Shown here piece after piece: positions 46,001-54,262 of a DNA stretch of 64,000 nucleotides. The DNA is taken from positions 1 through 64,000 of the forward strand of contig NZ_JACHCL010000007.1 of the NCBI RefSeq assembly GCF_014200725.1, given 5' to 3'. Position 1 is the stretch's first letter; each line of letters starts with the position of its first letter. This DNA is from Janthinobacterium silvisoli (lineage in GTDB: Bacteria; Pseudomonadota; Gammaproteobacteria; Burkholderiales; Burkholderiaceae_D). Position numbers and translations under genes: made by a program. The notes under the pieces were generated by a model. The model saw only the letters and a program-made list of their open reading frames with translations, was not told where the DNA came from and did not search any database.

Positions 46001-47729
46001 TGCAGAACGCGCGCGCCTGTTTGCCTTGCCGCGTTCTTCGTGGGACGACTACAACAAGGAGCTGATCTCCGCTGGCGGTGGCGTGTACCCACGTTCGGCG
46101 CGCACGATCGCGCTGTCGCCGGAAATCCGCGCTGCGCTCGATATCAGCGAAACCTCGCTGGCGCCCGAAGAACTGATGCACCGCATCCTGAAGGCGCCGG
46201 TGGACCTGTTCTACAACGGTGGTATCGGTACTTATATCAAGGCGTCCACGGAAAGCCACGCGCAAGTGAAAGACCGTGCGAATGACCATATCCGCGTCAA
46301 CGGCAATGAGCTGCGCGTGAAAGTGGTGGCCGAAGGCGGCAACCTCGGCGCGACCCAGGCGGGCCGTATCGAGTTCGCGCTGGCGGGCGGCCGTATCTTT
46401 ACCGATGCGATCGACAACTCGGCCGGCGTGGATTGCTCGGACCATGAAGTCAACGTGAAGATCTGGCTGGACGTGGAAGTCAACGCCGGCAAGCTGTCCG
46501 AAGCGGACCGCAACCGCGAGCTGTATGCGATGACGGACGACGTGGAACGCCTGGTCTTGCGCGACAACACGCAGCAGACGCATTTGCTGGTGCGCGAACT
46601 GCAGGCGCAAAGCGAAAGCGCGGTGCAGGATGGCTACGCTGCCCTGATCGCCAGCCTGGAAGAAGAGGGCGCCCTGTCGCGCGAGCTGGAGCAGCTGCCA
46701 TCGGTGGCTGAACTGGCACGCCGCAAGCTGGACAACCGTGGCTTGACCACGCCGGAACTGGCGGTGGTGATCGCCAACGTGAAGAACCGCTACAAGCGCA
46801 TCCTCTCCAGCCTGCCGTTGACGGATGAAACCTGGGCCGCGCCAGTCCTCACGCCATACTTCCCATCGTTGCTGGTGGCGACCCGTTCTGCGCTCGATCA
46901 CCCGCTGGCCAACGCCATTCTGGCGACCGTGCTGGCCAACGAAGTGGTCAACCGCTGCGGTCCATTGATGCTGCGCGAGCTGGCGGCAGAACATGGCGTG
47001 GAAGAGTCGTCCGTGATCCTGGCCTGGGGCCAGGCCTGGGTGGCCTTGAACCTGGCGCCCGTGTTTGATGCGCTCGATGCGGACGCCTTGACGATTCCAC
47101 GCGCCGTGTCGATCAAGGTCGATGCACAAACGCGCGCGCTGCAGCAAACCATGATCGCCGGCGTGCTGGCGATTCCGGCCGAACAATTGCGTGGCGCCGG
47201 CCTGGCTGAGCTGACCCGTCTGTTTGGTGCGGAAGCCAAGCGTGACTTGCTCAAGGCCGTCGGCATCAAGTCCGAGGCTGCGCTGGTGCCAGGCTTGAAC
47301 CCGGCCTTCGTGCAAGCGTGGGATGCGGTCGATGCGCTGGAAGTCGTTGCCGGTTTCCTGTTCCCTGCGCTGTCGGTGCAACGTCCGGCCTCGATGGACC
47401 TGGCGGCCTTTTTGCAAGTGGGCCTGGCCCTGCGCAGCCAGGCCGGTATCGATACCCTGGAGCGTGGTTTGAAGCTGGCTGCGTCCGGTAAATCGCAGGA
47501 ACAGTTGCGCAGCTATGCGCAGCAAGCCCTGCGCCGCACCCAGCAGCGTCTGTTGACGCAGGTGCTGGCCAGTGCTGGCGCTGGTAACGCAAGCCAGGCT
47601 GTCGATGCGGTGACCGGTGCGCTGGGTTTGTCGGCGTATGTGGCGGCGACGGAGCTGGAGCAAGCGATGCTGGACGTCTGGACCTTGTCCGAGGCGGTCA
47701 ATAAAGTCACGACGGAAGCGGCCGTGTAA
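43029..47729 (+). CDS. gdhB: NAD-specific glutamate dehydrogenase (large, 180-kDa type)
   Basis: A 1566-residue enzyme that oxidatively deaminates glutamate to 2-oxoglutarate. The N-terminal 700 residues hold ACT-like regulatory modules. The catalytic core starts around residue 775 with [20 protein letters not shown] and contains [14 protein letters not shown] and [13 protein letters not shown] (dinucleotide-binding). The helical C-terminal region is full length. GGAG precedes the ATG. The stop overlaps the astE start. Its position inside the ast cluster couples glutamate production and removal. In Pseudomonas the homologue GdhB responds to arginine through ArgR. Confidence 0.95.
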   Translation: [1566 protein letters not shown]

Positions 47730-48745
47730 TGACGCAAGACGCTTTTGAAGGTGCACAGTCTGGCAGCTTGCCGCCGGCCGTGCAGGCGCTGGCCGAAGCA
47801 GACTTCAGCGCCGTGGCGCGGCTGTTTGCCGACGCCGGCTTCGCCGTGGCCCTGCCGGCACCGGGCATGCTGCAGGTTAAGCATGCCAGCGCCGATCTGA
47901 ACCGCGCCAGCGTGGCGGTCTCGGTCGGCGTGCATGGCGACGAGACGGGGCCGATCGAAGTGCTGGCCTATTTGCTCGATGCCCTGTCGCGCGATGCGTC
48001 TGCGCTGGCCGTCGACTTGCTCGTTTGCGTGGGCAATGTCGATGCGATCCGGGCTGGCAAGCGTTTTATCGATGCCGACTTGAACCGCATGTTCCGTCCC
48101 GTGCGTGGTTCGCTGGCCAGCGCGGCGGAAGCAGCGCGTGCCGACGACATGATCGCCGCCACCAGCGCGTTTTTCAACGGGGCCGGTCCCGTACGCTGGC
48201 ACCTGGATCTGCACACGGCCATACGGCCTTCCGTGTATCCCACGTTTGCCATCGTGCCAGACCTGGTGCCGGACGTGGCCAAGGCACAGCTGATCGACTG
48301 GCTGGGCCAGGCGGCCATCGGCGCCATCATCATGAATCCGCAGTCGGCTGGCACTTACAGCTATTACTCGGCCGAGCATTTTGGCGCAGCCGCCAGCACA
48401 GTGGAACTGGGCCGCGTGGGCACTTTGGGACAGAATGATTTGTCGCTGTTCGATGAAGTGTCGCGATCGCTCGATGGCTTGCTGCGCGGCGCCCCTGCGC
48501 AGCCCATCAAGGCGGCTCCCCATGTGTTCAAGGTGGCGCAGGAAATCATCAAGCATAGCGATGATTTCCGCATGGCTTTTGACCGCAACACGCAAAATTT
48601 CACCTCTTTACCGCAGCATGCGCTGATCGCCAGCGATGGTGATGTGACTTATACGGTCAAGCATGCGGAAGAGCTGGTGGTATTCCCGAATCCTGACGTG
48701 CGCGTGGGCTTGCGTGCAGGCTTGATGGTGGTGCGCGTTTCCTGA
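47729..48745 (+). CDS. astE: Succinylglutamate desuccinylase
   Basis: A 338-residue zinc amidohydrolase of the AstE/aspartoacylase family that releases succinate and glutamate, the last pathway step. GVHGDETGPIEVL gives zinc ligands His and Glu, and HLDLHTAIRPS gives the third ligand. The start overlaps the gdh stop as TAATG. It is the final gene of the cluster and is followed by a terminator. Confidence 0.94.
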   Translation: MTQDAFEGAQSGSLPPAVQALAEADFSAVARLFADAGFAVALPAPGMLQVKHASADLNRASVAVSVGVHGDETGPIEVLAYLLDALSRDASALAVDLLVCVGNVDAIRAGKRFIDADLNRMFRPVRGSLASAAEAARADDMIAATSAFFNGAGPVRWHLDLHTAIRPSVYPTFAIVPDLVPDVAKAQLIDWLGQAAIGAIIMNPQSAGTYSYYSAEHFGAAASTVELGRVGTLGQNDLSLFDEVSRSLDGLLRGAPAQPIKAAPHVFKVAQEIIKHSDDFRMAFDRNTQNFTSLPQHALIASDGDVTYTVKHAEELVVFPNPDVRVGLRAGLMVVRVS

Positions 48746-48770
48746 TTTTCTTGCGTTTGATTGGCACATG

Positions 48771-48803
48771 GCGCCGGCCGGGGTAACCCGCCCGGCGCTT
48801 TTT
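48771..48803 (+). terminator. Terminator of the ast-gdh cluster
   Basis: GCGCCGG (48771-48777) pairs with CCGGCGC (48792-48798), with an inner GGG/CCC, and is followed by TTTTT. Confidence 0.85.
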
Positions 48804-48893
48804 CATGGCAAAAATGCTTTTTGGAAATAATTGTGCATCAGTCAATCGTGCGTGGTTTAGAATATTTCTCTTTTGAAAACTTCCAAATTCATC

Positions 48894-49850
48894 ATGTTGA
48901 AACGCTTATTGACTGCACTCCTGTGCCTGACCCTTTCCAGCCTGGTGGCGGCGGCCCCGCCTGAGGAGGCCGCGCCTGCAAAGACCATGACTGCCGAGCA
49001 GTTTTTAGCGCAGCTACACTTCCAGCGCGGCAAGATTACCTTGCCTGGCGGCATAGCCACCCTCGACTTGCCTGCCAATTTCCGTTATCTGTCGCCGACG
49101 GACGCCGAGAGCGTGCTGGTCGATGCCTGGGGCAATCCACCTGGCTTCCATTCCTTGGGCATGATCGTGCCTGCCGGCATTAGCGTACTCGAGCGCGAAA
49201 GCTGGGGTGTCATTGTCACCTATGAAAAGGAAGGCCATATCAAGGATGACGATGCAGACAGCATCAAGTACGACGAGCTGCTGAAGGATATGCAGGCGTC
49301 CGTGTTGGACGGTAACGCCGAGCGCAAGAAGCAGGGCTACCCCGGCATGCAACTGGTGGGTTGGGCGGAAAAGCCCAGTTATGAGAAACAGTCGCACAAG
49401 CTGTACTGGGCCAAGGACCTGAAGATCGATAGTGGCGAACATTCGCTCAATTACAACGTGCGCGTGCTGGGCCGCGAAGGCGTACTGAATTTGAATGCGA
49501 TTGCCAGTATTCAACAGATCGAGGCTATCAAGAAGGAAATGAAGCAGGTGACGGGCTTTACGGAATTTACGGAAGGCAACCGCTATACGGATTTCGACAG
49601 CAAGACAGACAAGGTGGCCGAGTATGGCCTGGCGGCACTGGTGGCTGGTGGCGTGGCCAGCAAGCTGGGATTGTTTGGCAAATTGCTGGCGCTGCTGCTG
49701 GCCTTCAAAAAGGCCTTGATACTGATTGTGGTCGGTGCGGGTGCGGCCATCGTCAAATTCTTTGGCAGCATCTTCAAGAAGAAACAGCCAGTCCAGCCTG
49801 AACAGCGTGAGCAGCCTGTACGGGAAGACAAGGTCAACCTGGACAAGTAA
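48894..49850 (+). CDS. DUF2167 membrane protein
   Basis: A 318-residue protein with a signal peptide (LLTALLCLTLSSLVAAA). A periplasmic DUF2167 domain contains GNPPGFHSLGMIVP, WGVIVTYEKEGHIKDDDA and YPGMQLVGWAEKPSYE. One or two helices lie near the C-terminus (ALILIVVGAGAAIVKFFGSIF), ahead of a charged tail. DUF2167 proteins are widespread but uncharacterised. The ATG at 48894 is preferred over a TTG at 48873. Confidence 0.82.
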   Translation: MLKRLLTALLCLTLSSLVAAAPPEEAAPAKTMTAEQFLAQLHFQRGKITLPGGIATLDLPANFRYLSPTDAESVLVDAWGNPPGFHSLGMIVPAGISVLERESWGVIVTYEKEGHIKDDDADSIKYDELLKDMQASVLDGNAERKKQGYPGMQLVGWAEKPSYEKQSHKLYWAKDLKIDSGEHSLNYNVRVLGREGVLNLNAIASIQQIEAIKKEMKQVTGFTEFTEGNRYTDFDSKTDKVAEYGLAALVAGGVASKLGLFGKLLALLLAFKKALILIVVGAGAAIVKFFGSIFKKKQPVQPEQREQPVREDKVNLDK

Positions 49851-49914
49851 GCGCGCGTGCCTGTGCACATGGTGTCGGGTACACTGGCTCATCATCAATT
49901 CTGAGGAGTCAGCC

Positions 49915-50424
49915 ATGTCCGTATCCATGTATCAGGCAACCGTCCCCGTATTTATCCGTGGCTTGCGCGTGGTATCAAACTTGCTGGAAAAGGCGCAATC
50001 GCATGTCGAAGAAGGGGGCATCGTGCCCGAGATCGTATTGGGTGCGCAGCTGGCGCCCGATATGCTGGACTTGACGGCGCAGGTGCAGCGCGCCAGCGAT
50101 ACCTCAAAACTGTCCATCGAGCGCCTGAGCGGCGTGGCCGCACCCAAGTTCGAAGATAACGAAGTCTCGTTCGAGCAATTGCAGGAACGGATCGCCAACA
50201 CCATTGCGTATATCGAGAGTGTCAATGCAGGCCAGCTGGCCGGCAGCGCCCAGCGCGAGGTGGTGCTGAACTGGAGCGATGAAGGCAAGAAGTTCTCGGG
50301 CGACGATTACCTGCTCAGCTTTGCCTTGCCCAACTTCTATTTCCACGTATCTATCATCCACGCCATCCTGCGCAGCAATGGCGTGGCGATCGGCAAGCTG
50401 GACTTTTTAGGTCCTTACGACTGA
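49915..50424 (+). CDS. DUF1993 family protein
   Basis: A 169-residue cytosolic protein of the DUF1993 family (DinB-like helical bundle). Marker sequences are YQATVPVFIRGLRVVSNLLEKA and LPNFYFHVSIIHAILRSNGV. GAGGAG stands 8 bp before the ATG. Function is unknown. It converges on the glycine-zipper gene, and repeat copy B fills the gap between them. Confidence 0.84.
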   Translation: MSVSMYQATVPVFIRGLRVVSNLLEKAQSHVEEGGIVPEIVLGAQLAPDMLDLTAQVQRASDTSKLSIERLSGVAAPKFEDNEVSFEQLQERIANTIAYIESVNAGQLAGSAQREVVLNWSDEGKKFSGDDYLLSFALPNFYFHVSIIHAILRSNGVAIGKLDFLGPYD

Positions 50425-50429
50425 CCTTC

Positions 50430-50531
50430 AAAAACCGTAGCGAGCGGCAACGAGTTGTGGCTGAGAAGCGCACCCGTGCGGAGGCACGGGGAGCATCGCA
50501 GGCAGCAAATCGCGCCGCGCAGTAGGTTTTT
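50430..50531 (+). repeat. Structured dispersed repeat, copy B
   Basis: A 102-bp element that fills the convergent gap between the DUF1993 and glycine-zipper genes and overlaps the latter's stop codon. The ends AAAAACC (50430-50436) and GGTTTTT (50525-50531) are complementary. The central hairpin is CCCGTGC-GGAG-GCACGGG (50473-50490). Conserved blocks shared with copy A lie at 50436-50447, 50457-50470, 50491-50503 and 50516-50525. CTGAGAAGC can pair with GCATCGCAG around the hairpin, with two mismatches. It may also serve as a two-way terminator. Confidence 0.75.
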
Positions 50532-51084
50532 AACGCTGCGGTTGTTGCACTTCGTTCTGCACAGCATTGCCCAGCATGCCGCCGCCGATCACACCGGCAA
50601 CCGTCGCCAGCGCCTTGCCGCGGCCACCGCCGACGTGGTTGCCCAGCAAGCCACCGATGACGGCGCCAGCGCCAATGCCCACATAATTCGGTTGTGCCGG
50701 CGCTTGTGCCTGCACTGGCTGCTGCTGGCGCACCGGTTCGCGGTAGCCATTGTCATCGTTATAGACAGGGGCTTGCGCCACTTGCGTATGGTGGACTACT
50801 CTTTTGTGTACCACTGGCGCTGGTTCGGGTGCCACTTGCGCGACCACTGGCGCCGCGACAGGCGCTGGCATTGGCGCCGCCAGTGCCGAGGCGCTGGCCG
50901 GTGTCATGGCGGCCACGTCGGCAGGAATGGCTGAGGCTGGCGCGGTGGCGCTATGCGAACTAGGCAGCCAGCCGGCCATGGCGGCGACGCCGACCAGGCT
51001 GGCGACGATGACGGAAACGGCAGCGCCGGCCACCAGTGGGTGGATGCGGCTGGCGGTAGCGGTGGTGGCGACGGTGGTATTCAT
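50530..51084 (-). CDS. Glycine-zipper 2TM-domain protein
   Basis: A 184-residue exported or membrane protein. One helix lies near the N-terminus (LVAGAAVSVIVASLVGVAAMAGW). A long Ala/Pro/Val and Gln-rich linker follows, then a C-terminal glycine zipper (GIGAGAVIGGLLGNHVGGGRGKALATVAGVIGG). Relatives such as SlyB or Rick_17kDa antigens sit in the outer-membrane or periplasmic space. The specific role is unknown. The gene is transcribed alone. Confidence 0.83.
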   Translation of the reverse strand: MNTTVATTATASRIHPLVAGAAVSVIVASLVGVAAMAGWLPSSHSATAPASAIPADVAAMTPASASALAAPMPAPVAAPVVAQVAPEPAPVVHKRVVHHTQVAQAPVYNDDNGYREPVRQQQPVQAQAPAQPNYVGIGAGAVIGGLLGNHVGGGRGKALATVAGVIGGGMLGNAVQNEVQQPQR

Positions 51085-51251
51085 ATGCTTTCCTCGGGTG
51101 TTGTTGTTATTGATGTGCTCAGATTAACGGTACTGTTTCCGCCAAGCTAGGTGCGCGCCTGTATCAGACGTAAGCAGGTGTAAGTTCCTGCGCTCCCACC
51201 AGCTTTGATAAAGCGCAGTAAAATCAAGCCTCCCCCATGCCGGAGTCATCC

Positions 51252-52364
51252 ATGAGCCAGTTATTCACGCCCTACGCCCTCGGGCCCTTGCCGGTGGTCA
51301 ACCGCATTGCCATCGCGCCCATGTGCCAGTATTCGGCCGAAAATGGCAACGCCACCGATTGGCATATGATCCACCTGGGCCACTTGGCGCTGTCCGGTGC
51401 GGGCTTGCTGATGACGGAAGCGACGGCTGTTTCACCGGAGGGGCGCATCTCGGCCGATGACCTGGGCTTATGGTCGGACGCCAACCAGGCTGCCTTGGGC
51501 AAAGTAGTACAGGCGATCCGCCGCCACTCGACTATGCCATTGATCGTGCAACTGGGCCATGCTGGCCGCAAGGCGTCGAGCCGCGCGCCATGGCAGGGCG
51601 GCGCTTGCGTACATTTGTCCGAGGGGGGCTGGCAAACGGTGGCGCCGTCGGCGATAGCCCATGCACCTGGCGAAACGGTGCCCATCGCGCTCGACGAAAT
51701 GGGCTTGCTGCAAGTAAAGGGCGCTTTCGTTGCCGCCGCGCAGCGCGTGCAGGCGCTGGGCATCGAAGGCATCGAATTGCATGCTGCCCATGGTTATCTG
51801 CTGCATCAGTTTCTTTCACCGCTATCCAATCATCGCAGCGATGCCTATGGCGGTAGCCTGGAAAACCGCATGCGTTTCCCGCTGGAAGTGCTGGAAGCCG
51901 TGCGTGCGGCCGTGCCGGCCAGCGTGGCGGTGGGCGTACGCATTTCCGCCACCGACTGGGTAGACGGTGGCTGGGAGATCGAACAAAGTGTCCGTTTTAC
52001 GCAAGAGGCCAAACGCCTGGGCGCTGATTTCATTCATGTTTCCAGCGGCGGTATTTCGCCGCAGCAGAAAATACCGCTGAGTCCTGGCTATCAGGTGGCG
52101 TTTGCCGAACGCATCAAGCGCGATGCGGGTTTGCCCACCATCAGCGTGGGCTTGATCACGGAAGCGCAGCAAGCCGAAGATATTATCGCCGGTGGCCAAT
52201 CCGATATGGTGGCGCTGGCCCGCGCCATTTTGTTCGACCCGCGCTGGCCCTGGCATGCCGCTGCCCAGCTGGGTGCACAGGTGCAGGCGCCACCGCAATA
52301 CTGGCGCTCGCAGCCCCGCGAATTGAAAGACCTGTTCGGCGACACGACCCTGGGCCAGCGGTGA
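51252..52364 (+). CDS. NADH:flavin oxidoreductase of the old yellow enzyme family (YqjM-like)
   Basis: A 370-residue FMN-dependent ene-reductase. The N-terminal motif RIAIAPMCQYSAENG holds the conserved Cys of the YqjM class. QLGHAGRKAS and GIELHAAHGYLLHQFLSP carry the substrate-binding residues, with SPLSNHRSDAYGGSLENRMRF downstream. It reduces activated C=C bonds with NADPH. The start at 51252 is favoured by GGAG seven bases before it. ATG at 51237 is the alternative. Confidence 0.9.
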   Translation: MSQLFTPYALGPLPVVNRIAIAPMCQYSAENGNATDWHMIHLGHLALSGAGLLMTEATAVSPEGRISADDLGLWSDANQAALGKVVQAIRRHSTMPLIVQLGHAGRKASSRAPWQGGACVHLSEGGWQTVAPSAIAHAPGETVPIALDEMGLLQVKGAFVAAAQRVQALGIEGIELHAAHGYLLHQFLSPLSNHRSDAYGGSLENRMRFPLEVLEAVRAAVPASVAVGVRISATDWVDGGWEIEQSVRFTQEAKRLGADFIHVSSGGISPQQKIPLSPGYQVAFAERIKRDAGLPTISVGLITEAQQAEDIIAGGQSDMVALARAILFDPRWPWHAAAQLGAQVQAPPQYWRSQPRELKDLFGDTTLGQR

Positions 52365-52422
52365 ACGGGCCAGCTCTGCTACACTAATGTTTCTTTACTT
52401 CATACTTTCAGGACGAATCGAC

Positions 52423-52434
52423 ATGCGCCATTGA
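52423..52434 (+). CDS. Possible 3-codon leader peptide before the ABC-F gene
   Basis: ATG CGC CAT TGA encodes Met-Arg-His, with AGGA nine bases before it. A perfect 7-bp hairpin (GCCGTGC-TGT-GCACGGC, 52439-52455) follows directly. Near the gene, CTGTAC (around 52474) could pair with GTACCAG (around 52504), partly masking the ribosome-binding site. This is an inferred attenuation leader. Confidence 0.3.
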   Translation: MRH

Positions 52435-52517
52435 TACTGCCGTGCTGTGCACGGCCCAGCCCTTCCCGCCAGCACTAGCTGCTGTACGGGTTCGCTTGCC
52501 TTGTACCAGGAGTATTC

Positions 52518-54071
52518 ATGTCTGCAGTATTACAACTCGACCGTCTTTCCCACGTCTTGCCCGATGGCAGGACTTTGTTTTCCGATCTGCAATTTACGTT
52601 TGCCCCACACCGTATCGGCCTGGTCGGCGATAACGGCGTGGGCAAGAGTGTGCTGGGCCGTTTGCTGGCGGGCCAGCATGGCGGCATGCATTATGTGCCG
52701 CAAGATCTGGCCCCTGAACATTACCCAACGGTTGCGGCCCTGGCTGGCGTAGCCACTGTGCTGGCCGCGCTGTCACGTATCGCTGACGGTTCGCTTGATC
52801 CTGACGATTACGCGCTGGTGGGCGATCGCTGGGATGCCGCGACCCGCTTGCGGCAGGCGCTCGACGAGATTGACTTGCCTCATGTCGGCCCTGATACCGC
52901 TACGGTGAATCTCAGCGGTGGCGAACGCCAGCGCATTGCCCTGCAAGGAGCATGGTTGTCGCAGGCCGATTGGCTGCTGCTTGATGAACCGAGCAACCAT
53001 CTCGATGCGCAGCAGCGTGGCCGCCTGCTGGCGCAGATGGGGCGCTGGCCGCGTGGCTTGCTATTGATCAGCCACGACCGCAGCCTGCTGGTCCATGTGG
53101 ACGAGATCGTTGAATTGTCGGCCCAGGGCTTGCGCAGCTACGGCGGCAATTACGATTTTTACGCGCAGCAGCGGGCGCTGGAGCAGGCCGGTTTTGCCGT
53201 TGCCTTGCAGTCGGAAAAAGCTGGCGCCCGCCGCGCCCGGCGCGAAGCGCAGCAGCAGGCGGAACGCCAGCAAAAAAGAGTGAGCCGCGGTGAGCGGGAA
53301 GGGCGGGAAGGCAATCAAAGCAAGCTGCTGCTGGACGCGAAAAAGGAAAAAAGCCAGGCTAGCCAGGGCCGGCTGCGGCTGCGCGCGCAGCAAGCAGAGC
53401 AAGAGCGCCGCATCAAAGTAATGGAGGCCAGTGCCCGCTGTGCGCCGGATGCTGAGCGCTTGCTGCTGGCGCCCGACAGTGTGGTGCCGAACGGCAAGCT
53501 GATGTTGGAGTTGTCTGATCTCGTCTTGCCGCATGGATCAACGCAGCCTTTGAACCTGATACTCAGCGGTCCGTGCCGGCTGGCCGTGAGGGGAGACAAT
53601 GGCAGCGGCAAATCGACCTTGCTGCGCGTGATCGCCGGGCAACTGGCGCCAGCCAGTGGCGAGCTGCGTTGTCATGCGCGGCTGGCCTGGCTGGACCAGC
53701 ATGCGGGCGGCTCTGATGGCGGCTTGAGCGCTATTGCGCGCCTGCAAGCACGCAATAGCCTCCTCAGTGAAGGTGAATTGCGCACGCGGCTGGCGCTGCT
53801 GGGTATCAACGGTGCGCGCGCCACCGTGCCCAGCCGTTTGCTCAGTGGCGGCGAGCGCATGAAAGTGGCGCTGGCGGCGGAACTGTACGCGCAGGCTCCG
53901 CCGCAACTGTTATTGCTCGATGAACCCGATAACCACCTGGACCTGGCCAGCTTGCAAGCCTTGGCCCAAATGCTGCGCTTATACCGGGGCGCCTTGCTGG
54001 TGGTGTCGCACGACCAGGCATTCTTGCAGGAATTGCTACTCGATGATGGGAGTATCCATTTATTGAAATAA
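52518..54071 (+). CDS. ABC-F family ATPase
   Basis: A 517-residue cytosolic protein with two ATP-binding domains and no membrane segment. Walker A motifs are GDNGVGKS (37-44) and GDNGSGKS (359-366). Signatures are LSGGERQR (132) and LSGGERMK (442). The charged linker (about 225-310; rich in Arg, Gln, Glu) is typical of ABC-F proteins, which act on ribosomes either as translation factors or as antibiotic protection factors. Which class this is cannot be told from sequence alone. AGGAG precedes the ATG. Confidence 0.88.
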   Translation: MSAVLQLDRLSHVLPDGRTLFSDLQFTFAPHRIGLVGDNGVGKSVLGRLLAGQHGGMHYVPQDLAPEHYPTVAALAGVATVLAALSRIADGSLDPDDYALVGDRWDAATRLRQALDEIDLPHVGPDTATVNLSGGERQRIALQGAWLSQADWLLLDEPSNHLDAQQRGRLLAQMGRWPRGLLLISHDRSLLVHVDEIVELSAQGLRSYGGNYDFYAQQRALEQAGFAVALQSEKAGARRARREAQQQAERQQKRVSRGEREGREGNQSKLLLDAKKEKSQASQGRLRLRAQQAEQERRIKVMEASARCAPDAERLLLAPDSVVPNGKLMLELSDLVLPHGSTQPLNLILSGPCRLAVRGDNGSGKSTLLRVIAGQLAPASGELRCHARLAWLDQHAGGSDGGLSAIARLQARNSLLSEGELRTRLALLGINGARATVPSRLLSGGERMKVALAAELYAQAPPQLLLLDEPDNHLDLASLQALAQMLRLYRGALLVVSHDQAFLQELLLDDGSIHLLK

Positions 54072-54262
54072 CAATTTAATCAAAAAATTAAGCTGTTATA
54101 AAGCAACAGTATGATGCGTGTATACGTGCTGGATACGCTTTGATTATCGGTATAATCCACTGAATAACCGAATCTATTTGTGAACTAAAACTGGCGGTTC
54201 ACCAATATGATGTTATTTAGTATTGTACGGTTGTCATTTATATTGTTTCTTGGAGAAATAGC
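54072..54262. promoter_or_regulatory. AT-rich region upstream of the RidA gene
   Basis: This 191-bp stretch is markedly richer in A and T than its neighbours. It contains a consensus TATAAT at 54151-54156 without a matching -35 at the right distance, and probably holds the RidA promoter. No terminator for the ABC-F gene is visible. GGAG lies 7 bp before the RidA ATG. Confidence 0.35.

Noticed and set aside
44739..47756. A 1005-codon open frame antisense to the glutamate dehydrogenase gene
   Set aside because: Long antisense frames are expected opposite GC-rich codon-biased genes. The composition is His/Arg/Gln-rich with no family match, and the plus-strand gene is certain.
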